Shown here: positions 6,592 to 13,063 of the stretch, in pieces
Layout of the letters: each line of letters starts with the position of its first letter
Numbering within the stretch: position 1 is the first letter of the stretch
Assembly (NCBI GenBank): GCA_900313465.1
Contig: OMRU01000003.1
Span: 1-14,765 of the forward strand
Direction: 5' to 3'
DNA: 14,765 bases
Source: an uncultured Clostridia bacterium
Lineage (GTDB): Bacteria > Bacillota_I > Bacilli_A > RFN20 > CAG-288
The notes under the pieces: model-generated
What the model saw: the letters and a program-made list of their open reading frames with translations, nothing else
Database searches by the model: none
Told to the model about the DNA's origin: nothing
Program-made: the position numbers and the translations under genes

Positions 6592-7851
6592 TTATTTCGA
6601 TGGATTCAGAAGCTGCTCCATGTCGAAGGATGCATAGGGGTTATCTGGATGTCTTAAGAGGGTAACTTCATCATTGTAGAGCAGATTACCAACACCACTT
6701 GTCTTCCAGGAAAGTTGGTCAATGGTGATTTCTTCTTTTCTATAACTGTTATCAGCATTCATGGTTGTACCTGTTTCGAAAGTGTAGTCTTGGACAACAA
6801 GATCAATCTCATAAGCGATATAGCTATAGCCGTTATCATTGAAGGCAAAGTCACATTTTAAGGCGTTTACCGTGGTTTTATTAATGATGGCATTCATCTT
6901 GGTGACGTTGTTCTTGATTTTCTGCTTTTCTTCTTCGTAGGTATCACTTTCTGGATCTAATTTGTTGGTGGCGATTGACTGATAGAGTAAAGGCAAAGTG
7001 GCAAGAATGACTTTGTTGATGTTGATATTGATGTGACAGTTTTCTTCATCCTGGGTGAAGGAAATTGCACTTTTAGCAGAAGAGGGAAGACTATCATAGT
7101 CATCAAAGAGATCTGTTAAGTCATCATCAACCATCTGAGAATCAATAACAGATAGTGGCCATGGAGTGGAACTCGATAAGACGTTTTCCATCTTGATATA
7201 CTTAGGAACCATCAATGGATTGAGGTTCATACCGCCAAAATCGTTGAGATAATCAATGATAGAGGAACGGACGACTTCATCATCAAAATCGATGTACATG
7301 GCACTTTCTTCGACGTAGCAGGAGAAGGTAGCCTTGTCACCGCTGTAGGTCTTATTGACTGAACTATCAAAACTCTTATAGTCGACTTCATAATCAGAAG
7401 ATACTCTCAAACTGGCTAAAAAGTCATTTTTGGTTTCACCCTGAAGGTGATCAGCAGCAGCCGAAAAAGTGCCTTGATTGACCTTGGTGGTCAAGGTGGC
7501 ATTCTTGGTGATTTTGCCGTTATTGCCTTGGGTGGTATCGATTTCGTTTTCTGGAGTATAGTAGGTATGTGTTCTGGTAGAACTGGAATCTAAATCTACA
7601 GTGAAATTCGTGCTGAGTAATTCGACGGCTTCTTTTTTATTGGCAGCATCGATGGATGCTTTCAGTTTTTCTTTGACTAAATCAGGGGTGATTAGAGTGC
7701 AAGAAGAACTACTATTTGTCGTCTGGCTTGTAGAAGAGACTTCAAAACCGCTGTTATTGTTAGTGGATGTGCTTGTCGAGGAAGGGTTGTTAACACAGCC
7801 GAATAGTAACAATGATGAAATGGCAATGGGGAATGATTTGTATTTTTTCAT
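6592..7851 (-). CDS. Surface lipoprotein of unknown function, Ser/Thr-rich N-terminus
   Basis: 419 aa starting at ATG 7851, which has GAAGGAGG seven bases upstream; the longer open frame to 7896 includes the candidate -10 and is unlikely to be translated. The N-terminus is a lipoprotein signal, MKKYKSFPIAISSLLLFGC, with lipid-modified Cys19. A low-complexity linker rich in Ser, Thr and Asn follows (about 20-55). The rest is a soluble, beta-rich acidic domain with repeated Asp/Ser stretches such as DDDLTDLFDDYDSLPSS and no motif that I recognise. A LolA/LprG-like or LppX-like lipid-binding fold is conceivable but only a guess. Monocistronic: its own candidate promoter with a perfect palindrome upstream, and a terminator behind. 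Confidence 0.85.
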   Translation of the reverse strand: MKKYKSFPIAISSLLLFGCVNNPSSTSTSTNNNSGFEVSSTSQTTNSSSSCTLITPDLVKEKLKASIDAANKKEAVELLSTNFTVDLDSSSTRTHTYYTPENEIDTTQGNNGKITKNATLTTKVNQGTFSAAADHLQGETKNDFLASLRVSSDYEVDYKSFDSSVNKTYSGDKATFSCYVEESAMYIDFDDEVVRSSIIDYLNDFGGMNLNPLMVPKYIKMENVLSSSTPWPLSVIDSQMVDDDLTDLFDDYDSLPSSAKSAISFTQDEENCHINININKVILATLPLLYQSIATNKLDPESDTYEEEKQKIKNNVTKMNAIINKTTVNALKCDFAFNDNGYSYIAYEIDLVVQDYTFETGTTMNADNSYRKEEITIDQLSWKTSGVGNLLYNDEVTLLRHPDNPYASFDMEQLLNPSK

Positions 7852-7873
7852 TGGTAAGCCTCCTTCGGAAAAG

Positions 7874-7882
7874 ATTATAACA
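7874..7882 (-). promoter_or_regulatory. Extended -10 promoter of the unknown lipoprotein gene
   Basis: The minus strand reads TGTTATAAT, a perfect TATAAT with the TGn extension. Transcription would start near 7867, 16 bases before ATG 7851. The -35 region is poor. The palindrome at 7906-7927 lies just upstream, centred near -50. Confidence 0.55.
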
Positions 7883-7905
7883 CATTTGTCTAACAAAAAT
7901 AGGTT

Positions 7906-7927
7906 TATTTACAATTCATTGTAAATA
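7906..7927. promoter_or_regulatory. Perfect palindrome, candidate operator upstream of the lipoprotein gene
   Basis: Two perfect 10-base arms, TATTTACAAT (7906-7915) and ATTGTAAATA (7918-7927), are separated by two bases. The repeat is AT-rich and lacks a T-tract, which suits a protein-binding site better than a terminator. Centred about 50 bases upstream of the predicted lipoprotein start site, it is placed like an activator site. The regulator is unknown. Confidence 0.5.
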
Positions 7928-7940
7928 GGAAGAAGGCAAA

Positions 7941-7972
7941 AAAAGAAAATCCCGAACGCGTGGTTCGGGATT
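7941..7972 (-). terminator. Terminator after the coaX-like / ECF transporter operon
   Basis: A perfect 10-bp stem, AATCCCGAAC (7948-7957) and GTTCGGGATT (7963-7972), with loop GCGTG is followed on the minus strand by TTTCTTTTTTT. It begins 11 bases past the stop at 7983. Confidence 0.92.
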
Positions 7973-7982
7973 GATTTATCGA

Positions 7983-8681
7983 TTAGTCTTCGACGGAAGC
8001 GACAACTGGCTTAGTCCAGAAGTGAGGGAAGATAGAGGAGATGGACATGTGTTCGGCAGCCTTAGTAAGACCAAGACTGGCAGCACCGCCGATAACGGCA
8101 TTGGTACCAAATTCAGCAAAGAAGTTGACACCGACAAGAGCGACGACGAACATGAAGGCATTTTCGGTTGGAAGGCCAGCGGAGAGACAGAAATCCTGAA
8201 TGGTACCAGTCTGATAGAAGAAGAGGCAGAAGAAGGACATGAAGAAGACGGTGTTCAAGATAGCGGTGGACATAGAGGCAAAGAATGGGGCGATATAACC
8301 CTTTTTATCGATCAAACGTAACGCGTCATAGATCAAACCGGTAAGGAAACCGACAAAGATACGGCAATAGCAGATGGCGATTAAACCACCAAATTTGACA
8401 GCATCAGGAATGACGGATGGATCAGCGGATAAGAGTAAGGTGCCAGTGGCATCCATACCAGCAAAAGCCTGGATTAAAGAGATGGTACCCCAGATGGCGC
8501 CGGCAAGAGCACCCATCCATGGGCCAAAAAGACAGGCGATGATGGCAACGGGAATACCCATGAGGGTGATAGAAAGACCTAAAGTCTGAATGGTGCCAAG
8601 TGGAGTGAAACCGAAGATGAACATGATGGCGATCATCAAGGCGACGACAGATAAAGCGTAAACAGTATTATTTCTTCTCAT
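7983..8681 (-). CDS. ECF transporter S component, probably for pantothenate
   Basis: 232 aa, substrate-binding membrane subunit of an energy-coupling-factor vitamin importer. It would work with shared EcfT/EcfA subunits encoded elsewhere. About six hydrophobic segments are present. The first carries an AxxxA pattern (Ala14, Ala18), the surface S components use to contact EcfT. The blocks FTPLGTI, IPVAIIACLFGPWMGALAGAIWGTISL and CRIFVGFLTGLIYDAL resemble the general ECF S-component family (PF12822-type) and PanT/HmpT-like proteins. Pantothenate is inferred from the CoaX-like gene directly upstream; the two are 14 bases apart, and the coaX-like stop overlaps this gene's AAAGGAG. BioY or another vitamin subunit is an alternative. 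The polar C-terminal tail (about 205-232) is probably cytoplasmic. Confidence 0.82.
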   Translation of the reverse strand: MRRNNTVYALSVVALMIAIMFIFGFTPLGTIQTLGLSITLMGIPVAIIACLFGPWMGALAGAIWGTISLIQAFAGMDATGTLLLSADPSVIPDAVKFGGLIAICYCRIFVGFLTGLIYDALRLIDKKGYIAPFFASMSTAILNTVFFMSFFCLFFYQTGTIQDFCLSAGLPTENAFMFVVALVGVNFFAEFGTNAVIGGAASLGLTKAAEHMSISSIFPHFWTKPVVASVED

Positions 8682-8695
8682 TGTAAATTGCTCCT

Positions 8696-9472
8696 TTATT
8701 TGTTGAGAGAGGTGTTTTTGATGTAGATGTCATATAGACCATCCATCAAGAGGTGGGGGTTGTAGGTGTACTTGTGACCCATAAAGCTTTGTAAGATGTT
8801 GGCATCTGGTCCAGTAAGAATTCTTCTTAATGGTTTACCAAATTCCTGTTCCATCTCATCAGCTAGTGAGTCGACTAGATGCATGTAGCCTTTGACGACA
8901 CCAGAATTGATGCATTCTTTCGTCGACTTGGCAATCAGCTTGTTTGGTCTACCGAGGTCAATTTCCATCAGTTGGGCGTTGGTCTCGCACATATGAGAGA
9001 CACTTTCTCTCATACCGGGGAAGAGACTTCCACCTAGGAATTGCTTGTCCTTGGTAGCTAACGTCAGACTTAAACAGCTCGACAGACAGATGATCAGACA
9101 ATCTTCTTGATAGTCGTTGATGGCTCCGATGGCTGCAGAGATGAGATTGCTTCCCACCTCACTTGGATTATCCATTCTGATGGCTAATCCCGTTTTCAGC
9201 TTTCGGTCTAAAAGAAGACATTCTTTGTCTAAGACAGTGTTGATGGCTTTTTCCACACGTTTGGTAAGGCTGGGAACGACACTCGCTAAAATCGCTCCAT
9301 CGATATCCTTGGGTGTGAGATTTTGTAGACGTAAAAATTGTCTCAGTGTCTCCTGATACTCATCGGCGCTTTTGAATTTGTCTGACAATGTCTTAAAAGA
9401 GGCTTTTTCTTGTCGATTTTCATAAATGGACAAAGAAAGGGACCTGTTCCCTAAATCCGCTAAAAGAATCAT
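8696..9472 (-). CDS. coaX: CoaX-like type III pantothenate kinase with altered active-site residues
   Basis: 258 aa, normal length for type III pantothenate kinase, the first enzyme of coenzyme A synthesis. AAGGAG lies eight bases before ATG 9472. Overall family match is clear: DLGN at 6-9, ILASVVPSLT (61-70), MDNPSEVG (100-107), LGGSLFPG (146-153), ECINSGVVKGY (186-196) and a C-terminal ILTG motif (218-221). Key residues differ from characterised enzymes. The GADR block that carries the catalytic Asp reads GSNL (107-110), the Asp being Asn109. The DxGTATT phosphate/cation-binding block reads CLSSCLS (129-135), the Asp being Cys129. The GGQ-like block after TG reads TGPDA. It may be inactive, much altered, or repurposed. 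First gene of an operon with the ECF S component. The symbol denotes family membership, not proven activity. Confidence 0.85.
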   Translation of the reverse strand: MILLADLGNRSLSLSIYENRQEKASFKTLSDKFKSADEYQETLRQFLRLQNLTPKDIDGAILASVVPSLTKRVEKAINTVLDKECLLLDRKLKTGLAIRMDNPSEVGSNLISAAIGAINDYQEDCLIICLSSCLSLTLATKDKQFLGGSLFPGMRESVSHMCETNAQLMEIDLGRPNKLIAKSTKECINSGVVKGYMHLVDSLADEMEQEFGKPLRRILTGPDANILQSFMGHKYTYNPHLLMDGLYDIYIKNTSLNK

Positions 9473-9526
9473 TGTTCATTCTCCTTCTACAGTCTTTACT
9501 AGAAAGTACCATGCGAGTAATGATAT

Positions 9527-9558
9527 CGGCCTGAAGGACTTTGAATAAATTCAGGCCG
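9527..9558. promoter_or_regulatory. Inverted repeat in the coaX-like leader: 5-prime hairpin or operator
   Basis: Perfect 9-base arms CGGCCTGAA (9527-9535) and TTCAGGCCG (9550-9558) are separated by 14 bases. On the minus strand it falls almost exactly at the predicted transcription start (near 9557) and 55-86 bases before ATG 9472. It could fold at the very 5-prime end of the mRNA or be a protein-binding site with spaced half-sites. No T-tract follows on either side, so it is not an ordinary terminator. Confidence 0.5.
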
Positions 9559-9563
9559 CAAAG

Positions 9564-9592
9564 AGTCTAGTCTTTCTTGAAGGATAAGTCAA
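9564..9592 (-). promoter_or_regulatory. Candidate promoter of the coaX-like / ECF transporter operon
   Basis: On the minus strand TTGACT (9592-9587), a 17-base spacer and TAGACT (9569-9564) form a good -35/-10 pair. It lies just past the nrdD terminator, so this operon should be transcribed independently of nrdGD. Confidence 0.5.
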
Positions 9593-9622
9593 TCCTTTCT
9601 CGAAAAATTGAACTGTCAAACC

Positions 9623-9653
9623 AAAAAGCACCACGAGAATACGCGTGGTGCTT
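9623..9653 (-). terminator. Terminator after nrdD
   Basis: A 10-bp perfect stem, AAGCACCACG (9626-9635) and CGTGGTGCTT (9644-9653), with an 8-base loop is followed on the minus strand by TTTTTGG. It starts 21 bases past the nrdD stop. Confidence 0.88.
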
Positions 9654-9673
9654 ACAGGAGGATAGTAATTATC

Positions 9674-12094
9674 TTATTTGTTTTCGAGGTAGTCTCTGAT
9701 GTTGGAGACATTCTCGTATAAGGTGACACTTTCATCATCCTGAGATGGGACGATAAGAGTAGGAGCCTGAACGATATTGTATCTTCTGGCGATATTGGCG
9801 CCTTCTGGTTCATCGGCTAAGACGACATCGTATTCAACACCGGCTTCGTTGAGATAGTTCTTGGCGCTGCGGCAGTTTGGACAGGTCTTGGTAGTGACAA
9901 GAACAACTCTTCTATGATCATGGGTATGTGGCTTAAATTCAGGAGTAGCAGCAACATTACCTTTGCCAACGGTGGTATGAATGGCGCTTGCTGGTGTCTC
10001 GCGACCATGAAGTTCATTTGGTTCATAGGTCTTTCGGCTGTTATATTCTGCCGTCTTACCATCATTCCAGTTCTTGACCGGACGGTAGTAACCCGTGATT
10101 CTGGAATAGACTTCGGCATCCTTACCGCAGTGTGGACAATGGAAGTGTTCACCTGCGATATAGCCGTGTTCTGGACAGACGGAATAAGTTGGAGACAAGG
10201 TGAAGTATGGAAGCTTGAAATTGGAGGCAATCTTCTTAACAAGACTTGCTGCATTCTGCCAGTTTGGCATTCTTTCACCTAAGAAGGCGTGGAAGACAGT
10301 ACCGGAGGTGTATAAGACTTGTAAGTCATCTTCCATTTCCAAAGCCTGGAAGATATCGGAAGTATAGCCGACTGGCAAGTGAGAAGAGTTGGTATAAAAT
10401 GGAGCCTGACCATCCTTAGCAGCGGTCTTGATATCAGCAAATTCGGCCACATCGTGTTTGGCAAAACGATAAGAGGTGGATTCAGCGGGAGTCGCTTCAA
10501 GGTTGAATAAGCAATGATATTTTTCCTGGTAGTCAGAGAGTCTGTTTCTCATGTGGTTGAGAATCTCTTCGGCAACCTTTCTACCACTTTCACTCGTCAG
10601 TTCACCCTCTGTATTCCACTTGGCGTTGATCAAGCATTCTTCCATACCGACAAGACCGATGGTGGAGAAGTGATTATCGAAGGAACCAAGATATCTCTTG
10701 GTGTATGGATACATACCCTGTTCGAGCAATTTGGTGATGACTTTACGCTTGGTATCCAAGGAACGAGCAGCGATATCCATATAGCGATCAAGAAGGTTGT
10801 AGAAGTCTTCCTTGGTGTTGGATAAGTAGGCGATTCTTGGAAGGTTGATAGTGACAACACCAATACTACCGGTGGATTCACCAGAGCCGAAGTATCCGCC
10901 ACCTTTCTTTCTTAATTCACGAAGGTCGAGACGCAAACGGCAGCACATACTTCTGACATCGCTAGGCTTCATATCGGAGTTGATGTAGTTGGAGAAGTAT
11001 GGCGTACCATATTTGGCGGTCATTTCAAATAACAGACGGTTGTTTTCGGTATCAGACCAGTCGAATTCTCTGGTGATGGAATAAGTCGGGATTGGATATT
11101 GGAAACCACGTCCGTTGGCATCGCCTTCAATCATGATTTCGATAAAGGCCTTGTTGACCATATCCATCTCTTCCTTACAATCGCCATAAGTGAAGTCCAT
11201 TTCCTTACCGCCGACAAGCGCAGGCATGTTCTTCATGTCATCCGGGACAGTCCAGTCGAGGGTGACATTGGTAAATGGAGCCTGAGTACCCCATCTTGAT
11301 GGTGTGTTGACACCATAGATGAAACTCTGAATATTCTGTTTGACTTCTTTATATGTTAAATGATCGACTTTGACAAAAGGAGCGAGGTAGGTATCAAAAG
11401 AGGAGAACGCCTGAGCGCCAGCCCATTCGTTTTGCATGATACCAAGGAAGTTGACCATCTGGTTGCAAAGGGTGGATAAGTGATTGGCAGGAGCAGAAGT
11501 GATTCTGCCAGTGACGCCACCAAGACCTTCCTTGATTAGTTGCTTTAAGGACCAACCAGCGCAATAACCAGAAAGCATGCTTAAATCATGGAGATGGAAG
11601 AAGCAATGCTTATGGGCTTCAGCAATCTCATCATCATAAATCTGACTTAACCAATAATTGGCAGTGACAGCACCGCTGTTGGAGAGAATCAAACCGCCTA
11701 AGGATAAAGTGACGGTGGAGTTTTCTTTGACTCGCCAGTCCTTCTCTGTACCGATATAGCCATCGACAAGTTTTGCATAATCGAGCATCGGTTGCTTGAT
11801 TTCTCTGACTTTCTCATGCTGGCTACGATAAAGGATGTAAGCTTTGGCGGTGGCCTGATAGCCACACTTCATCAAAGAATTTTCTACTTCATCCTGAATC
11901 TGTTCGACGGTTGGAATATAGATACCTTTGTTTCCTAAGGAAGTGACAACCATGAGTTCGATGGCTCTGGCCATGGCCGAGACATCTCTGGCTGGTACTT
12001 CATTGGTGGAAACAAATGCTTTGGCAATCGCATTTTCAATCTTTTCCGCTTCGAACTGAACTTTTTTGCCGTCACGCTTGATGATAAATTCCAT
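9674..12094 (-). CDS. nrdD: Anaerobic class III ribonucleotide reductase NrdD with fused C-terminal glutaredoxin-like domain
   Basis: Glycyl-radical enzyme reducing ribonucleoside triphosphates to deoxy forms without oxygen. ATG 12094 (806 aa) is chosen for GAGGA seven bases upstream and the ATP-cone start MEFIIKRDGKKVQF. Layout: ATP-cone allosteric domain (1-95); ten-stranded barrel catalytic core with SMCCRLRLD (Cys384/385, probable thiyl site), HLHDLSML and EFDWSDTENN; metal-binding knuckle CPEH...CPHC (Cys640, His643, Cys653, Cys656); radical loop SRITGYYRPVKNWNDGK with radical Gly668. After a linker, residues 728-806 form a thioredoxin-fold redoxin: VVLVTTKTCPNC (Cys738, Cys741) and cis-Pro APTLIV. 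Common NrdD proteins end soon after the radical loop. The fused dithiol domain suggests a self-contained, redoxin-driven (non-formate) electron supply. Preceded by nrdG with 19 bases between. Confidence 0.95.
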   Translation of the reverse strand: MEFIIKRDGKKVQFEAEKIENAIAKAFVSTNEVPARDVSAMARAIELMVVTSLGNKGIYIPTVEQIQDEVENSLMKCGYQATAKAYILYRSQHEKVREIKQPMLDYAKLVDGYIGTEKDWRVKENSTVTLSLGGLILSNSGAVTANYWLSQIYDDEIAEAHKHCFFHLHDLSMLSGYCAGWSLKQLIKEGLGGVTGRITSAPANHLSTLCNQMVNFLGIMQNEWAGAQAFSSFDTYLAPFVKVDHLTYKEVKQNIQSFIYGVNTPSRWGTQAPFTNVTLDWTVPDDMKNMPALVGGKEMDFTYGDCKEEMDMVNKAFIEIMIEGDANGRGFQYPIPTYSITREFDWSDTENNRLLFEMTAKYGTPYFSNYINSDMKPSDVRSMCCRLRLDLRELRKKGGGYFGSGESTGSIGVVTINLPRIAYLSNTKEDFYNLLDRYMDIAARSLDTKRKVITKLLEQGMYPYTKRYLGSFDNHFSTIGLVGMEECLINAKWNTEGELTSESGRKVAEEILNHMRNRLSDYQEKYHCLFNLEATPAESTSYRFAKHDVAEFADIKTAAKDGQAPFYTNSSHLPVGYTSDIFQALEMEDDLQVLYTSGTVFHAFLGERMPNWQNAASLVKKIASNFKLPYFTLSPTYSVCPEHGYIAGEHFHCPHCGKDAEVYSRITGYYRPVKNWNDGKTAEYNSRKTYEPNELHGRETPASAIHTTVGKGNVAATPEFKPHTHDHRRVVLVTTKTCPNCRSAKNYLNEAGVEYDVVLADEPEGANIARRYNIVQAPTLIVPSQDDESVTLYENVSNIRDYLENK

Positions 12095-12113
12095 ATTTGT
12101 GTCCTCTCTTCTG

Positions 12114-12629
12114 TCAAATTCCGTAATCAAACGATGTCACTTCTACTACTTGCTTTGCCTTGATGGACTTTTGACAATCAATCAATCTTTGATTGCTTGA
12201 TCCTCGATAGATACAATCCTGACTGAGTAAGGATTGTACAAAGGGACCATCGACCAATACGTCGAGATAAGAGAGAACTTCCTTGGCTTCCTTGCCCGCT
12301 TGTAGACTATCGAGTTGCTCGTACGTCCATCCGGTATAGCACCAGATGTTGATGTTCTTTTCCTTTAAGGCTTTGACAATCTCTAGTATCGGTTTGGCTT
12401 GATAGAGGGGGTCACCGCCTGAGAGGGTGACACCATCGATGTATTTGGTGGAAAGAATGTCGTTGATGATGTCCTTTGTGTCATAGGTCACACCGCCATG
12501 AATTGACCAGCTATCAGGATTCTGGCAACCAGGGCAGGCGTGAGGACAGCCTTGGGTGAAAACAACGTAACGCACACCGGGTCCATTGACAGAAGAATGT
12601 CGTTCAATACCTAAGATTTGTACTTTCAT
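12114..12629 (-). CDS. nrdG: Anaerobic ribonucleotide reductase activating protein, radical SAM
   Basis: Installs the glycyl radical on NrdD using S-adenosylmethionine and a [4Fe-4S] cluster. 171 aa, close to family length. Cluster motif CPHACPGC gives the CxxxCxxC pattern (Cys28, Cys32, Cys35), and the SAM-binding block TLSGGDPLYQ follows. The N-terminal ILGIERHSSVNGPGVRYVVFTQGC is typical of NrdG. GGAG lies nine bases before ATG 12629, with GAGGA closer but probably too near. It is upstream of nrdD in one operon, the reverse of the nrdDG order in E. coli. The candidate promoter is at 12685-12714; I found no clear NrdR box in front of it. Confidence 0.96.
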   Translation of the reverse strand: MKVQILGIERHSSVNGPGVRYVVFTQGCPHACPGCQNPDSWSIHGGVTYDTKDIINDILSTKYIDGVTLSGGDPLYQAKPILEIVKALKEKNINIWCYTGWTYEQLDSLQAGKEAKEVLSYLDVLVDGPFVQSLLSQDCIYRGSSNQRLIDCQKSIKAKQVVEVTSFDYGI

Positions 12630-12684
12630 TTCCTCTATCTCCGATTGCGTTTTTCTTTGTATAGCAAAATTGACGCCTACATCT

Positions 12685-12714
12685 ATTATGGTATGTAAGG
12701 GGTTATAATCACAA
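12685..12714 (-). promoter_or_regulatory. Candidate nrdGD promoter
   Basis: On the minus strand TTGTGA (12714-12709), an 18-base spacer and CATAAT (12690-12685) give a plausible -35/-10, with a start near 12678 and a leader of about 49 bases. An overlapping TATAAT at 12704-12709 faces the plus strand but lacks a -35. Confidence 0.35.
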
Positions 12715-12800
12715 GCAAAAAAATCATTTCAAACTGAAATACTTTTTACAAATCGAATGAAGTATAAAAAGTACGAGAAATTAGGACTTTTTTAGTAGTT

Positions 12801-12848
12801 TAAGCAACTTTTTGTAGGGGCGGTGGTTGCTTAGTTGGTAGCCCTTAC
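12801..12848 (+). ncRNA. Candidate H-type RNA pseudoknot
   Basis: Two interleaved stems. Stem 1 pairs TAAGCAAC (12801-12808) with GTTGCTTA (12826-12833), perfectly. Stem 2 pairs GTAGGGGC (12814-12821) with GCCCTTAC (12841-12848), 7 Watson-Crick pairs plus one G-U. The joining segments are 5, 4 and 7 bases, sterically reasonable for an H-type fold. The G-U pair would become a C-A mismatch on the other strand, so the plus strand is favoured. A T-rich tract (12850-12863) follows directly. It does not match a riboswitch class I know. Function and expression are unproven. Confidence 0.35.
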
Positions 12849-12931
12849 ATTTTATTTTCTTTCATTAGCAACTTTTGTTATGCAGTAAGTTGTTGCAAAG
12901 CAAAACTTGCGATGCCTTGAGTGGTATTTAT

Positions 12932-12947
12932 TGTTACATGTGTAACA
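12932..12947. promoter_or_regulatory. Perfect palindrome, candidate operator
   Basis: TGTTACATGTGTAACA is a 16-base dyad with 7-base arms around TG. It lies about 90 bases upstream of the -35 for the gene at 13110 and about 220 from the nrdG promoter, so its target is unclear. The half-site is not one that I can assign to NrdR, Rex or a named regulator. Confidence 0.4.
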
Positions 12948-13034
12948 TAAATTTCCTCTACTTTCCTTTTTCAGTGAAAATGGAATCAAAAATTCTTGTT
13001 GCATTTTTCTTTTCTCTTTGAATATTGAAAAAAC

Positions 13035-13063
13035 TTGAAACCGAGAAATGTTTTCCGTAATAT
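13035..13063 (+). promoter_or_regulatory. Candidate promoter of the CPBP-like gene and ylmH
   Basis: TTGAAA (13035-13040), a 17-base spacer and TAATAT (13058-13063) form a fair -35/-10 pair. The start would fall near 13070, leaving a leader of about 40 bases. The pseudoknot and palindrome therefore lie upstream of this transcript. Confidence 0.45.

Noticed and set aside
7906-7927. Considered as a BirA-type biotin operator because a vitamin transporter gene ends nearby.
   Set aside because: BirA sites have half-sites spaced by about 15 bases and different ends. Here the arms are 2 bases apart, and the site is downstream of the transporter gene.
7971-8321. 116-codon plus-strand open frame rich in Asp, Glu and Gly.
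   Set aside because: Antisense shadow of the ECF S-component gene; the composition is what the reverse of a hydrophobic coding strand gives.
7983-8681. Considered as BioY (biotin S component).
   Set aside because: The operon partner is CoaX-like and the segments look more like the general PanT/HmpT-type S components, so pantothenate is preferred, although not proven.
12678-12730. Searched for NrdR boxes in front of nrdG.
   Set aside because: No pair of 16-base sites resembling the NrdR consensus is visible; the ACAT...ATGT stretch at 12680-12697 has the wrong length and centre.
12829-12842. GCTTAGTTGGTAGC resembles a tRNA D-arm.
   Set aside because: No acceptor pairing, anticodon arm or T-arm (no GGTTCGA-like loop) follows in the next 80 bases, so it is not a tRNA. 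The match probably reflects the pseudoknot sequence.
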